Notes: a model not told the origin generated them from the sequence alone. DNA of 64,000 nt from Solemya velum gill symbiont (GCF_000787395.1 NZ_JRAA01000001.1:868001-932000); one strand, 5' to 3'; shown: positions 1 through 9,019, counted from the first letter of the stretch. Numbers and translations: made by a program.

Positions 1-2805
1 GATAGCTACCTGGAAGAATGGAAAAACTCGACAACTCACGCACACCTTGCTGCAGATCCCGACTTCAACTCTTCACTTGAGACGGTTCTTGCAGGCAGTG
101 AATACGTGCTCGCTCAACTGGAACGAAACCAGGCGCTGCTCGATGCCTTGATCGATGGAGAACTGATCCTCAAGCCTCGTTCCCAGCAACAGATGGACGA
201 CTCCCTTGCAGAGGCACTGTCTGAAGTAGACAGTGAAGATCAACTCAACCAGGTTCTCAGACAGTTTCGCCACCGCCACATGATTCACATCATCTGGCGC
301 GACCTCGGCATGTCGGCAGACCTCAATGAAACCCTTGAGTCGCTGTCAGCACTGGCTGATGTCTGCATACAGCAGGCCGCACGTGTTCATTACAAGTGGC
401 TCGTAGAGAAACATGGAGTCCCGCGTGACGAGAACGGAATACAGCAGCACCTGGTTGTCATCGGCATGGGCAAGCTTGGCGCCCGTGAACTCAACATGTC
501 CTCGGATATCGACCTGATCTACACCTATCCGCATCGAGGTCAGACCGATGGCGATCGCTCACTCGACAACGAGACTTTCTTCACCCGCCTGTGCCAAAAA
601 CTGACCCAGGCACTCAATAGCCAGACGATTGACGGCTTCGTCTTCCGTACCGATACACGCCTGCGCCCCTACGGCGATTCAGGCCCATTGGCGCCCAGTT
701 TTGATTTCATGGAGATCTACTACGAATCACAGGCACGTGAGTGGGAGCGCTACGCAATGATCAAGGCACGCATCATCTATTCAGAAGATGGTGCAGGCCA
801 GGAACTGATGACCATGCTCAGGCCTTTTGTCTATCGCCGCTATCTCGACTTCGGTGCAATCGAATCCCTGCGCAGTATGAAACAGATGATCAGCGACAAC
901 CTCAAAATGAAAGGTATGCGCGACAATGTCAAACTCGGCCCCGGTGGTATCAGGGAGATCGAATTTATCGGCCAGGTATTCCAGCTGATGCGCGGTGGAC
1001 GTGATCCGGAACTTCAGATTCGTCCTATCCAGCAGGTTCTCGAACGACTTGCCGAGAAAGAGCTGGTTCCTCATGCTGCTGCAGATGACCTGCTGCAGGC
1101 ATACCGTTTCCTGCGCCTGACCGAAAACCGCATCCAGGCGTGGCGCGACGAGCAGACACACCTGCTACCCGAAGACCAGGAGGGTTTGCAACGTCTCGCT
1201 ACCCTGATGCAGTTCGATTCGGTTTCTGCCTTTATCGAAACACTCTCCATGCATCGTAACCGCGTGCAGCAGCAATTCGAGGCACTCTTCAACGCAGACA
1301 CCACGGAAGAGGAACCGGAGGATGCACCCCTGGCGCGCCTGTGGCGTAATGCAATTGACGATGAGCAGCGCATCCCGCTGCTGGAATCAATCGGCTGTAA
1401 AGAGGCGCAGGCTGCCGACGACGCCATCAGAAAATTGCAGGAGAGTCGCACACTACACGCTGCCGGACCGCGCGGTAGCGACCTGATTGCTGAAATCGTC
1501 CCGCACATGCTGGGGTTGGCGCTGCCGCTCGAGAATTCAGCGGAAACGATTGAGCGACTGGGTCTCATCCTCGAAACAATTGCTCGCCGAACCACCTATC
1601 TTGCGCTGCTAAAGGAAAACATCTCGGCCATGCAGGGACTGGTCAAACTACTCTCTGCCAGCCCATGGTTCGTCCACTGGATCAGCCGCCAGCCGATTCT
1701 GCTCGACAGTCTCATCGATCCGCGTCAGCTGTATCAACCATTAACCAGGGCAGATCTGAAAGAGGAACTCGAACAACAGCTCGTCACGGTCAGCGGTGAC
1801 CTCGAACAGGAGATGGAGGTATTACGGCAGTTTGTCGCAACCAACCGTTTACGTGTTGCGGCTGCGGATGTCAGTGAAATCGTGCCGCTGATGATCGTCA
1901 GTGACTACCTCACCGAAATTGCCGAGGTCACACTTGAAGCCGCACTCGATCTCGCCTGGCGTGATATGACAGAACGTCACGGCAAACCCTCGGATACCGG
2001 TGACGGGTACGGATTCGTGATTATTGCCTACGGAAAACTTGGCGGCATTGAACTCGGCTATGGTTCGGATCTCGACCTGGTGTTTCTGCATAACTCCTCA
2101 CCCAACAGCATGACCGACGGCAAACGCCAACTGGCTGCCGAGAATTTCTATGCACGCCTTGCGCAACGCCTGATTCATATCATGACGACACGCACACCCT
2201 CTGGCCAACTCTACGAAATCGACATGCGCCTGCGCCCAAACGGCAACTCGGGGCTATTGGTCACTTCACTGTCGGCATTTGAAAAATATCAGCACAACAA
2301 TGCATGGACATGGGAGCACCAGGCACTGGTACGTGCCCGCCCGGTTGCCGGTGACCCCGGCCTGGTTGACTCTTTCGCCACGATTCGTCAAAAAATCCTT
2401 TGTGAAGAACGGGATGCCGACGCCTTGCGGGAAGAGGTCATCAAGATGCGCGAAAAAATGCGCGACAGCCTCGACAAAAGCAGTGACGACTGTTTTGACG
2501 TTAAGCAAGGGCGTGGAGGAATCACAGATATCGAGTTTATCGTGCAGCACATGATCCTGCGCTGGGCCAGCCAGCACCCTGAACTGTGCCAGTACAGCGA
2601 CAATATCCGTCAACTGGAGTCGCTGGATCATTCACAACTGCTTCCTGATCAATGGGGTGAGCGCCTCAGCGGCCTCTACCGTGCATTGCGGGCACATGCA
2701 CACCGCAGTGCGCTGATGGAAAAAAAGCCGATTGTCGGCATTGACCAACTGGCACAGGAGCGCAAGCTGGTTGCAGAGGCCTGGCAGCTCTTCATGCTGG
2801 AATAA
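1..2805 (+). CDS. glnE: Bifunctional glutamine synthetase adenylyltransferase/adenylyl-removing enzyme (5' truncated by window edge)
   Basis: The reading frame is open from base 1, so the first codons lie outside the window; 934 codons are present against about 950 in the family. GlnE adds AMP to, and removes it from, a tyrosine of glutamine synthetase in response to PII, setting nitrogen assimilation. Two nucleotidyltransferase domains are visible: GMGKLGARELN followed by SDIDLIY (about nt 462-525) in the N-terminal half, the de-adenylylating domain in the known enzyme, and AYGKLGGIELGYGSDLDLVF (about nt 2026-2090) in the C-terminal half, the adenylylating domain. Each keeps the metal-binding DxD. 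No frame damage is seen. The next gene on the same strand starts 91 bp downstream. Confidence 0.97.
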   Translation, partial: DSYLEEWKNSTTHAHLAADPDFNSSLETVLAGSEYVLAQLERNQALLDALIDGELILKPRSQQQMDDSLAEALSEVDSEDQLNQVLRQFRHRHMIHIIWRDLGMSADLNETLESLSALADVCIQQAARVHYKWLVEKHGVPRDENGIQQHLVVIGMGKLGARELNMSSDIDLIYTYPHRGQTDGDRSLDNETFFTRLCQKLTQALNSQTIDGFVFRTDTRLRPYGDSGPLAPSFDFMEIYYESQAREWERYAMIKARIIYSEDGAGQELMTMLRPFVYRRYLDFGAIESLRSMKQMISDNLKMKGMRDNVKLGPGGIREIEFIGQVFQLMRGGRDPELQIRPIQQVLERLAEKELVPHAAADDLLQAYRFLRLTENRIQAWRDEQTHLLPEDQEGLQRLATLMQFDSVSAFIETLSMHRNRVQQQFEALFNADTTEEEPEDAPLARLWRNAIDDEQRIPLLESIGCKEAQAADDAIRKLQESRTLHAAGPRGSDLIAEIVPHMLGLALPLENSAETIERLGLILETIARRTTYLALLKENISAMQGLVKLLSASPWFVHWISRQPILLDSLIDPRQLYQPLTRADLKEELEQQLVTVSGDLEQEMEVLRQFVATNRLRVAAADVSEIVPLMIVSDYLTEIAEVTLEAALDLAWRDMTERHGKPSDTGDGYGFVIIAYGKLGGIELGYGSDLDLVFLHNSSPNSMTDGKRQLAAENFYARLAQRLIHIMTTRTPSGQLYEIDMRLRPNGNSGLLVTSLSAFEKYQHNNAWTWEHQALVRARPVAGDPGLVDSFATIRQKILCEERDADALREEVIKMREKMRDSLDKSSDDCFDVKQGRGGITDIEFIVQHMILRWASQHPELCQYSDNIRQLESLDHSQLLPDQWGERLSGLYRALRAHAHRSALMEKKPIVGIDQLAQERKLVAEAWQLFMLE

Positions 2806-2896
2806 GAGAGTCTCACAAGAGGCCGGGAGAATGGGTTAGAATAGCCCCAATTTCTGACTCACGAACTCTATTCCACACGGAATCAGCGGAACCAAA

Positions 2897-3160
2897 ATGC
2901 ATTGCTGGATCTACAAAAGCAGCCGTAAGCAGGAGATGTACCTCTACCTTGCAGACCAGGATGGCTATGACGACCTGCCCGAACCCTTGCGGCAGGGCTT
3001 CGGTAAACCTTCACTGGTTATGAACCTTGAACTGGGTTCTGACAGAAAACTCGCACGTGTCGATGCCGGACAAGTTCTGGAGGCGCTGCGCGTACAGGGC
3101 TACTTCCTGCAGATGCCGCCTGATCTTGAACCTGATATGGATTATGGAGACCGCCCTTGA
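2897..3160 (+). CDS. YcgL domain-containing protein
   Basis: This 87-residue protein begins MHCWIYKSSRKQEMYLYL and matches the small YcgL family (DUF709-type) of gammaproteobacteria in length and in its opening motif, which is followed by the LPEPL and GYFLQMPP segments. Its biochemical role is not established. It overlaps the next gene by 4 nt (TTGA), so the two are probably translated together. A possible -10 element (TAGAAT, 2837-2842) lies in the gap after glnE. Confidence 0.88.
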   Translation: MHCWIYKSSRKQEMYLYLADQDGYDDLPEPLRQGFGKPSLVMNLELGSDRKLARVDAGQVLEALRVQGYFLQMPPDLEPDMDYGDRP

Positions 3161-3828
3161 GTCGCACTACCTGGCTGATTGTTGCCTTTTTTATCGTACT
3201 GGCGGCTGTCCTGATATTCAGCAGCGGACAGGATAGACCCCTTGAAACAACCACACGTACTGACTTGCCGTGGCTGATCACAACACATGACGATGGCAGC
3301 AGCACAGTGCTCGACATCCACCTCGGACATACGGATCTCAAGGGTACAGTCGATAAATTTGGCTCCCCTGAGGGCATTGCGCTGTTTGCGCAGGGTGAAA
3401 AGCCGGGTGCCCTGGAAGTCTATTTCGGTAAAGTCAGTTTTGGCCCGTTGACAGCCAAAGTCGTAGTCAACCTGGCAGCCTCTGATGACGAAAAGATCGC
3501 CATGCTGGAACGTGCCGTCTCAAGACAAGGCGCATCCGGCAGTGATGCCCGCTTTACACTCTCAGAAGAGGACCAGCAGAAGGCGATATCGCGGATTGTT
3601 GAGGCAATCACCTATATTCCGTCTTATGGTGGTCTCGAGGCAGACTTTTTCCGTGAGCGCCTTGGCGAACCGGCAGCATGGAAATTGGAAGACGAAGAGC
3701 GCGTACTCTGGTTTTACCCGGACAGGGGAGTGTCACTACTGCTCGACGCTGATGGAAAAGAGGTGTTTCAGTACGATCAGCCACGCAACTTTGTTCTCCC
3801 TGAAGGAACTGAGACAGGCAAAGAGTAA
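3157..3828 (+). CDS. Hypothetical single-pass membrane protein
   Basis: A 223-residue protein that I do not recognise. It would start at TTG, overlapping the ycgL stop codon by 4 nt. Residues about 5-22 (WLIVAFFIVLAAVLIF) form one N-terminal membrane anchor; the remainder is a soluble, presumably periplasmic domain of mixed composition ending in a charged tail (PEGTETGKE). There are no cysteines or recognisable catalytic motifs. Tight coupling to ycgL suggests co-expression. The stop codon is only 3 nt from the stop of the convergent gene on the minus strand. Confidence 0.75.
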   Translation: MSRTTWLIVAFFIVLAAVLIFSSGQDRPLETTTRTDLPWLITTHDDGSSTVLDIHLGHTDLKGTVDKFGSPEGIALFAQGEKPGALEVYFGKVSFGPLTAKVVVNLAASDDEKIAMLERAVSRQGASGSDARFTLSEEDQQKAISRIVEAITYIPSYGGLEADFFRERLGEPAAWKLEDEERVLWFYPDRGVSLLLDADGKEVFQYDQPRNFVLPEGTETGKE

Positions 3829-3831
3829 CTG

Positions 3832-4104
3832 TCAGCCGTTTCGAATCAGATTGTCCAGCTGTGCCATCGCTGCATCCCAGTCATCTCCCTGGTTCCCGTT
3901 CTGCGCCATCAACTCCATCAGCTGGTATGCAAATTGACGCTCCTCCTCCGACAGGTCGCGCAGCTTGTTTAGCTTGAAAAGACAGCCCGCCTGCTCATAT
4001 TGCATGGTAGAGGCCAATGCATAGAGCGTCAGCGTACCGGCCGAATGTGCACTATTCTGTGCCATGCTGACCAACTGCTGAAGTACGTCATTTGTTTCTG
4101 GCAT
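3832..4104 (-). CDS. Small conserved-type hypothetical protein
   Basis: A 90-residue, largely helical, acidic protein beginning MPETNDVLQQLVSMAQNSA. It has no signal peptide or membrane segment and one cysteine. The segment DLSEEERQFAYQLMELMA looks like an amphipathic helix. No family was recognised. It is a stand-alone minus-strand gene, convergent with the membrane protein gene at 3157-3828. Codon use and the clean start support a real gene, but no function can be given. Confidence 0.6.
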   Translation of the reverse strand: MPETNDVLQQLVSMAQNSAHSAGTLTLYALASTMQYEQAGCLFKLNKLRDLSEEERQFAYQLMELMAQNGNQGDDWDAAMAQLDNLIRNG

Positions 4105-4238
4105 ATGGGCTCCATGTACGCCTTATTGAAAGGGATGAAACAATCATAATACCGGCACAGCCCCGCTGAAAACAATTCATCCAAAAATCCTGTTACACTT
4201 GAACGAAATCATGTCAATTCTTTATGTTGGAGGAGAAT

Positions 4239-5471
4239 ATGGATTCAAAGCTGATTGCACTGGTGACTGCCATATCAACACTCACCGGTACAGCTGTAAT
4301 GGCCGCCGACTGTACCCTGCCTATGTCACAGGGCGAACAGCGCTATCATCAGGAACAGATGTCCCGCCTTTCCGGAAGCGCACGCCAGGCTTATAGCGAC
4401 GGACTCTACCCGCAACTGCGTCAACGTGCCGAGAACTGCGGCTGGTCACTACCCGAGCAGCCACCATGGAATGATTCTGCAGCTGCTGGTTCCACACCAC
4501 CGGGCAAGCCGAGCAAAGAACGTGCTGCAATGAGAGCCGAGATGGAAAAAGCACATGCGGACATGCGTTCACGCATGGAGCAGGCAAAAGCAGAAATGGA
4601 AGCACGCCGCCAACAACAGGCAAAGCAGCATGAAGAGATGAGAGAGCAGGTGCGCAAGGAGGCCGATCAGCTGAAGCAGGAAGCTGAGCAGCAACGTGCA
4701 CAGCATCAAGCTGAAGCAGAAGCGCGCCGCAAGCAAGCAGAGCAGCCGGCAGCACCTGAAGCCGCTTCAACTACCGCTGAAACCCCCGAAGCTGCAGCTG
4801 ATACAGCACAGCCACAAGCTGAACCTCAGCAGAGTAGCGTAGCAGCAAGTGCAGCTCCCGAAGCAGTGGCTCCAGAGACAACTGCCCCCGAGACTGCCGC
4901 CAGCACACCTGCCACAGAAGAAGCACCCAGCGCTGAAACCGCTCCGGCCGAGACAACACCAGCCGAGGGAAGAGATGCTCACAGAGCTGAAATGCAGGCA
5001 CGCATGAAGGCGCATCGTGAAGCCATGCAGAAACAGATGCGGGACCAGCATGCTGCCATGCGCAAGCGTATGGATGCCGCTATCGACAACCTGCCTTCAG
5101 CCCCCATGATGGAACAACCTCCGGCTCTTGCGAGCCAGCCAGAAGCTGACGCATCAAAAACACCTGCAAGTTCACAGCCACCACAACCTGCTCCGATGGC
5201 AATGCAGCCACCAGCGCAAGTTCAGCGCCCTGCCCCTGTGACAAGGCCGCCGGCAAGACCGGCTCAACGTCCTCGTCCTGCGCCAGTAGCAAGGCCAGAG
5301 CCAAGACCTGCTCCACGCCCACCAGCGTACAGGCAGCCACAGCAGCAGGACTACCGTTTCCGTCCTGCACCTGCAGGGCCTTATTATGGCCAGCCACCGG
5401 TGCCGTATGGTCAGCCACCAGCACCTTATGCCCAACCACAGGGACCCTATGCTCCACCGCCCCGCTGGTAA
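4239..5471 (+). CDS. Secreted Pro/Gln/Ala-rich coiled-coil protein
   Basis: The start is placed at 4239 because GGAGGA (4229-4234) lies just upstream; a start at 4224 would add five residues and lacks this site. The 410-residue product begins with a signal peptide (MDSKLIALVTAISTLTGTAV, cleavage likely after VMA). Next come a short domain with two cysteines (ADC...ENCGW), an E/K/Q/A-rich coiled coil (about nt 4520-4745), an Ala/Thr/Pro/Glu linker (about 4750-4970), a second short coiled coil rich in MRxxM steps (about 4985-5085), and a Pro/Arg/Gln tail ending in YGQPP/YAQP-type repeats. It resembles low-complexity periplasmic or cell-surface proteins. The function is unknown; it could bind envelope components or metals. 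Confidence 0.75.
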   Translation: MDSKLIALVTAISTLTGTAVMAADCTLPMSQGEQRYHQEQMSRLSGSARQAYSDGLYPQLRQRAENCGWSLPEQPPWNDSAAAGSTPPGKPSKERAAMRAEMEKAHADMRSRMEQAKAEMEARRQQQAKQHEEMREQVRKEADQLKQEAEQQRAQHQAEAEARRKQAEQPAAPEAASTTAETPEAAADTAQPQAEPQQSSVAASAAPEAVAPETTAPETAASTPATEEAPSAETAPAETTPAEGRDAHRAEMQARMKAHREAMQKQMRDQHAAMRKRMDAAIDNLPSAPMMEQPPALASQPEADASKTPASSQPPQPAPMAMQPPAQVQRPAPVTRPPARPAQRPRPAPVARPEPRPAPRPPAYRQPQQQDYRFRPAPAGPYYGQPPVPYGQPPAPYAQPQGPYAPPPRW

Positions 5472-5490
5472 GCATATTTCAGCAAACTAA

Positions 5491-5518
5491 AAAGCCGCGT
5501 TTAAACGCGGCTTTTTTT
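5491..5518 (+). terminator. Rho-independent terminator
   Basis: The palindrome AAAGCCGCGTTTAAACGCGG, completed by CTTT and followed by further T residues, lies 19 nt after the coiled-coil protein stop. It is symmetric, so it may also stop transcription arriving from the minus strand. Confidence 0.85.
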
Positions 5519-5532
5519 GAAGCCGGGTATTC

Positions 5533-6195
5533 CTACTTGCCATGTAAATACTCATGGTCACTGAAAGTAGATACCCACTCGGGCTTCAATCCCACCAGCA
5601 CCGTCATTATCCATCCATTCAGCACCGCCTCGGGAAACAGCATCAGAGGAATCCAGATAACAAACCCGTTCCACAATGACTCATATGGAACACCCGACAG
5701 AAACAACAGGCTTACAGTACACGCCGCGGCACTCATCATGGAAATGGCACCCGTAAAGAATGCATTAAAAAAGATATAGATAAAAAAGTGCTTCGGCAGC
5801 AGCGAGCGCACCAGTACCAGCAGAAACCAGGTCATCATCACCGGCACCAGAATGGAGACCAGGCTGGAGGGAAGAAATGCAAGCCACTCGCCTTGTTGTG
5901 TCAGGATCAGACCGGCAAGCACCAGGGAACCACCAATAATAGCGAACTGCTAGCCCACCATCAGGGTAAGGGAGGTCATTGCCGAGAGATGAAAGACCGC
6001 ACCGCCTTCAATTTCTGTTCCCAACATCCAGAGAAACAGCATGCCGACTAACGTGGCGAAATAGGTATTCGAATTTTCACGCACCATGAGTTTTTGCCAT
6101 GGGGCATAGCGAACAGCTGCGTAGAGCATCAGCAAGTAGAGCAAGCCGCAGGCGACAAGCAGTTGTGGAAGAAGCTGCTCACTGGATAGATACAT
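5533..6195 (-). pseudogene. CbiM-like energy-coupling-factor permease, interrupted by an in-frame TAG
   Basis: Two open segments in the same frame, 81 codons (6195-5953) and 139 codons (5949-5533), are separated by a single TAG at 5952-5950. Read through, they give a roughly 220-residue multi-pass membrane protein of the CbiM/COG3235 type, a family thought to act as substrate-binding membrane components of cobalt or nickel ECF transporters. Features include FHLSAMTSLTLMVG just before the stop and the SAAACTVSLLF and LFPEAVLNGW segments after it. There is no frameshift and the flanking codons look intact. A TGG-to-TAG change of a tryptophan is the simplest explanation (inference). No other cobalt-transport genes are adjacent. 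Confidence 0.8.
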
Positions 6196-6494
6196 ATATT
6201 TATTTTATCAGCAGACTCTGCAAAGCGTATTGAGATTATAGGTGAACGTTGATTATTAAAATGACTGATACCGGCCAATAGCGGTCATTGATTCAACTGT
6301 GCTATTTTTTTGTGTGACTTTCTGGCACATTGAGCAGTGACTATGCTTCTTTTTACCGTGTTAAGAAAAGGGAAAGCGCAGCAAGCAATTACTTGTTCCG
6401 TTGGTAAATATTTACTCATATGCCTACAAACCTTTTGTCCGGGATTCAAGCCACTGAGAACCTGTTTACATATGATATTGCTCCATTAATAGTT

Positions 6495-6500
6495 TATAAT
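6495..6500 (+). promoter_or_regulatory. -10 element of the riboswitch/porin transcript
   Basis: A perfect TATAAT lies about 8-12 nt before the aptamer. The nearest good -35 match, TTTACA at 6465-6470, is 24 nt away, too far for a standard sigma-70 spacing, so the -35 is weak or an activator is used. The rest of the 469-bp gap (6196-6464) holds no ORF or hairpin that I can support. Confidence 0.5.
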
Positions 6501-6507
6501 TTGCTTT

Positions 6508-6596
6508 ATGGTTAAGGGCAAACCCGCTCGAAAGACGGGGACGCAAAGCCACCGGCCTGTGATGAAATGATTATTTGGTAGCGGGGTTACCCAATT
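6508..6596 (+). ncRNA. Cyclic di-GMP-I (GEMM-I) riboswitch aptamer
   Basis: The sequence carries the conserved blocks of the Vc2-type c-di-GMP aptamer in order: AGGGCAAACC (6514-6523), a stem capped by CGAAAG (6529-6534), GGGACGCAAAGCC (6537-6549), ACCGGCCT (6551-6558), and GGTAGCGGGGTTACC (6578-6592). This class binds the second messenger c-di-GMP. It lies in the 5' leader of the porin gene, so the porin is very probably under c-di-GMP control. There is a single aptamer. The match is by eye to the known motif; a covariance-model search was not possible here. Confidence 0.93.
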
Positions 6597-6629
6597 GCAG
6601 TGAAACCTTGACTCAAGGCTCACTACAAT
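6594..6629 (+). promoter_or_regulatory. Expression-platform hairpin of the riboswitch
   Basis: Immediately after the aptamer, AGTGA (6599-6603) pairs with TCACT (6620-6624), enclosing CCTTG-ACT-CAAGG (6606-6618). No T-run follows, so this is not a classical intrinsic terminator. Control through Rho, or through access to the ribosome site GGGGAA (6651-6656), is more likely. This is inference from folding by eye. Confidence 0.5.
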
Positions 6630-6664
6630 TAAGGCTATTAATGCATTACAGGGGAAATAATACA

Positions 6665-7843
6665 ATGAAAAAGAGTCTACTTGCTGCCATGATCGCTGCT
6701 GTAGTTGCCGCTCCGGCAGCAAATGCAAGCGTTACAATTTATGGCAAGATCCATGCCTCCATCGATATGATTGACTATAGTCACAGTCGCGATACTATTG
6801 ACGATATTGATGCGTGGTACGTTGTCAGTCGAGCATCCCGCATCGGTTTCAAAGGCACCGAAGACCTCGGTAACGGCATGAGCCTCATCTGGAAAGCAGA
6901 AACTGGTTACGACATCACTGATGGGGATGCATGGGGTGGTGGCCGTAACGCCTATATAGGCCTTGCTGGCGACTGGGGTACTTTCCTCTACGGTAACCAC
7001 GATACCCCGCTGAAAATTTCTACCGGAAAACTCGATCTCTTCGGAGATCAGCTAGGTGATTACAACTGGTCAGCAGGGCCCGAGGGCGCACTGTTGGGTC
7101 CGGGATTTCATGATGTCCGTGCAGAAAATGCGATTGCCTACATTTCTCCGAACATGAACGGATTGACCTTTGCGGCGGCCATCGTTCCGGGTGAAGGACT
7201 GGACTACGATGTCCACGGGGGTGGTCCTGACTATACTGGTCCCCACACACAGAATGGTCTTGCCGATTCCTATTCTGTCGCTGCCATGTACAGCAACAAC
7301 GGGCTTCATCTCTCTGCCGGCTATGAGAACCTGATGGCAGGAACCTATTACGATACGCTCTTTAGTAAGATCAGTCCGTCACTCTCTTCTTTGGAACTCA
7401 TACTTAGAGAGCATGACGATGACATGCAGGTTTGGCGTGTGGGTGCTGGCTATACCATGAATGCTTTTACTGTTAATTTCGTTTATGAGAACCAGCAGTT
7501 TGATGATGTCGGAATCTGGAGAAGAAATTACAGTGTGATTAATCCACGTTCAGAATATGAGGCCGACGCTTGGCAGGTTTCCGCTGCTTATGATTTCGGC
7601 AACAATCGTATCAAGCTCGCTTACGGTGAGAACGATGCAGACGTTGTCACTGAAAGCGGTCCGATCAGCGGTAAGTCCCAGCACTGGACATTAGGGCTAG
7701 ATCACAAACTGAGTAAACGTACCATGGCATACGCTCAGTATGCTCACGCTGAATCCGATGCAGATTATGAAGCCGACGGACGAGATTATAGTATGGACGA
7801 GGAGACCTCCGGTTTTAGTATTGGCTTAGTCCATAGTTTCTAA
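6665..7843 (+). CDS. Outer-membrane porin (Gram-negative trimeric type)
   Basis: The start is set at ATG 6665, after GGGGAA (6651-6656), giving a 392-residue protein with a clear signal peptide (MKKSLLAAMIAAVVAAPAAN, cleavage after NAS or close by). The mature protein opens VTIYGKIHASIDM, the usual first strand of Porin_4/OmpC-like general porins. It continues as alternating amphipathic beta segments (RIGFKGTEDLGNGMSLIWKA, RNAYIGLAGDWGTFLYG) and ends in GLVHSF with the C-terminal phenylalanine needed for BamA-mediated insertion. It should form a 16-stranded channel for small solutes. The c-di-GMP aptamer in its leader is the notable part: few porins are known to be controlled this way. A strong terminator follows. 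Confidence 0.93.
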   Translation: MKKSLLAAMIAAVVAAPAANASVTIYGKIHASIDMIDYSHSRDTIDDIDAWYVVSRASRIGFKGTEDLGNGMSLIWKAETGYDITDGDAWGGGRNAYIGLAGDWGTFLYGNHDTPLKISTGKLDLFGDQLGDYNWSAGPEGALLGPGFHDVRAENAIAYISPNMNGLTFAAAIVPGEGLDYDVHGGGPDYTGPHTQNGLADSYSVAAMYSNNGLHLSAGYENLMAGTYYDTLFSKISPSLSSLELILREHDDDMQVWRVGAGYTMNAFTVNFVYENQQFDDVGIWRRNYSVINPRSEYEADAWQVSAAYDFGNNRIKLAYGENDADVVTESGPISGKSQHWTLGLDHKLSKRTMAYAQYAHAESDADYEADGRDYSMDEETSGFSIGLVHSF

Positions 7844-7870
7844 CTTGATGGATTCTACATAGATGTAAAG

Positions 7871-7894
7871 ACGGGACCTTCGGGTCCCGTTTTT
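7871..7894 (+). terminator. Rho-independent terminator after the porin
   Basis: ACGGGACC-TTCG-GGTCCCGT is an 8-bp stem with a UUCG-type tetraloop, followed by TTTT, 27 nt after the porin stop. The remaining bases up to 8010 show no gene. Confidence 0.9.
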
Positions 7895-8010
7895 CATGTT
7901 AACAAATGACCGCTGTGGGTCGGAAGCAGCCAATCAGGAGTGAGTTATTTAGAAATTAACTTAATTAACCGATTAGAGATTAGGTACTTTCCAGTATCCA
8001 ATCACATCAA

Positions 8011-8343
8011 TCACACGCACAGCCACAGCTCTCCGTCGCGGTTCTCCAATTTCAGCCCCTGTAACGACTGGCCTGCGCAAGGCCCCCTGATACAGAGCCC
8101 TGTTTGTACTTCAAACAGGGCCCCATGCAGGGAGCACTGGATATGGCAATTTTCACTATCAAGAAACTGGTCGGGCACCCATTCGAGATTGACGCCTGTA
8201 TGCGGACAACTATTCCGAAAGGCACTCACCGAACCGCCCTGGTGAATAATAAAAACCCCGGTTTCCTGATCATCTATATTGACACGGAAACCGCGACTGC
8301 CCGGATCAGGAACCTCCTCCAGCCTGCACAGAAAACGACTCAC
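8011..8343 (-). CDS. Rieske [2Fe-2S] ferredoxin-like protein
   Basis: This 110-residue protein is one Rieske domain. The cluster ligands are visible as CPHTGVNLEW in the first loop and CSLHGALFEVQTGLCIRGPC in the second, each with one Cys and one His, plus the usual second pair of cysteines. No membrane segment or signal is present, so it is probably a soluble cytoplasmic electron carrier of the small Rieske or dioxygenase-ferredoxin type. Its start overlaps the stop of the upstream chalcone-isomerase-like gene by 4 nt, indicating one transcript. No partner oxygenase or reductase is nearby. Confidence 0.9.
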   Translation of the reverse strand: MSRFLCRLEEVPDPGSRGFRVNIDDQETGVFIIHQGGSVSAFRNSCPHTGVNLEWVPDQFLDSENCHIQCSLHGALFEVQTGLCIRGPCAGQSLQGLKLENRDGELWLCV

Positions 8344-8894
8344 TTGCCAAGCATCGCCTTTTTAAGGTCACTGGTCACCGGCTTCTTGCCAAGCCAGATA
8401 CTTTTCAGTGCCCGGTTAAAATCAGCACCCTTGACGACACCTTTCGAAGTGCCATTGATCACGACCTCCGTGCCCTTGCCCGGAATGTAATCGATGGTGA
8501 CATGATCCCCTTCATGTAAATCGGGAAACATTGCGTTGAACTTGGCAATACGGGGTTTCAGCGATGCCAGCGTGGCAGCATCAAGATTCTTCTTCAGCCC
8601 TTCATTCCATGCAGCGACCGTCTTTTTCTTCTCGACTTTCGAGTAAATAAACTGCATGCCGATACGGCTCTCAACATCTGCATCAATCACAGCCTGTGCA
8701 TTGCTCTGTTTGTTCGCAAGATAGAGCGAACCAACGTATACCTTGACGATAAACTTGGAACGAACACCAGCACCATTCAGTGTAAGTGTCTCCCCGCCAA
8801 GTGTAATCTTGTCGCTAACCTCGACACCTGCAACCTCGATCGCCAACGCCGGCATTGCCAGGATCAACATAAGAAATAAACTTGTTATTCTCAT
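8340..8894 (-). CDS. Chalcone isomerase-like periplasmic protein
   Basis: A 184-residue protein with a signal peptide (MRITSLFLMLILAMPALA) followed by IEVAGVEVSDKITLGGETLTLNGAGVR and KFIVKVYVGSLYL. These are hallmarks of the bacterial chalcone_isomerase-like family (Chalcone_3). Members share the open-faced beta-sandwich fold but usually lack flavonoid chemistry; a fatty-acid or other ligand-binding role is suspected. It is the first gene of a two-gene minus-strand unit with the Rieske protein. It diverges from the HU gene, so the 125-bp gap 8895-9019 should hold both promoters. Confidence 0.87.
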   Translation of the reverse strand: MRITSLFLMLILAMPALAIEVAGVEVSDKITLGGETLTLNGAGVRSKFIVKVYVGSLYLANKQSNAQAVIDADVESRIGMQFIYSKVEKKKTVAAWNEGLKKNLDAATLASLKPRIAKFNAMFPDLHEGDHVTIDYIPGKGTEVVINGTSKGVVKGADFNRALKSIWLGKKPVTSDLKKAMLGK

Positions 8895-9019
8895 TTTTAC
8901 TACCCCTTTTTATATATATGTGCTTGCACTCTACATAATTTTGCTGTTAAGAGGAATAAACTGTGCTATTTTCCATATGCCAAACAATCTTTTATCTCTA
9001 AGTAGGAGGAGTCCTGAAG

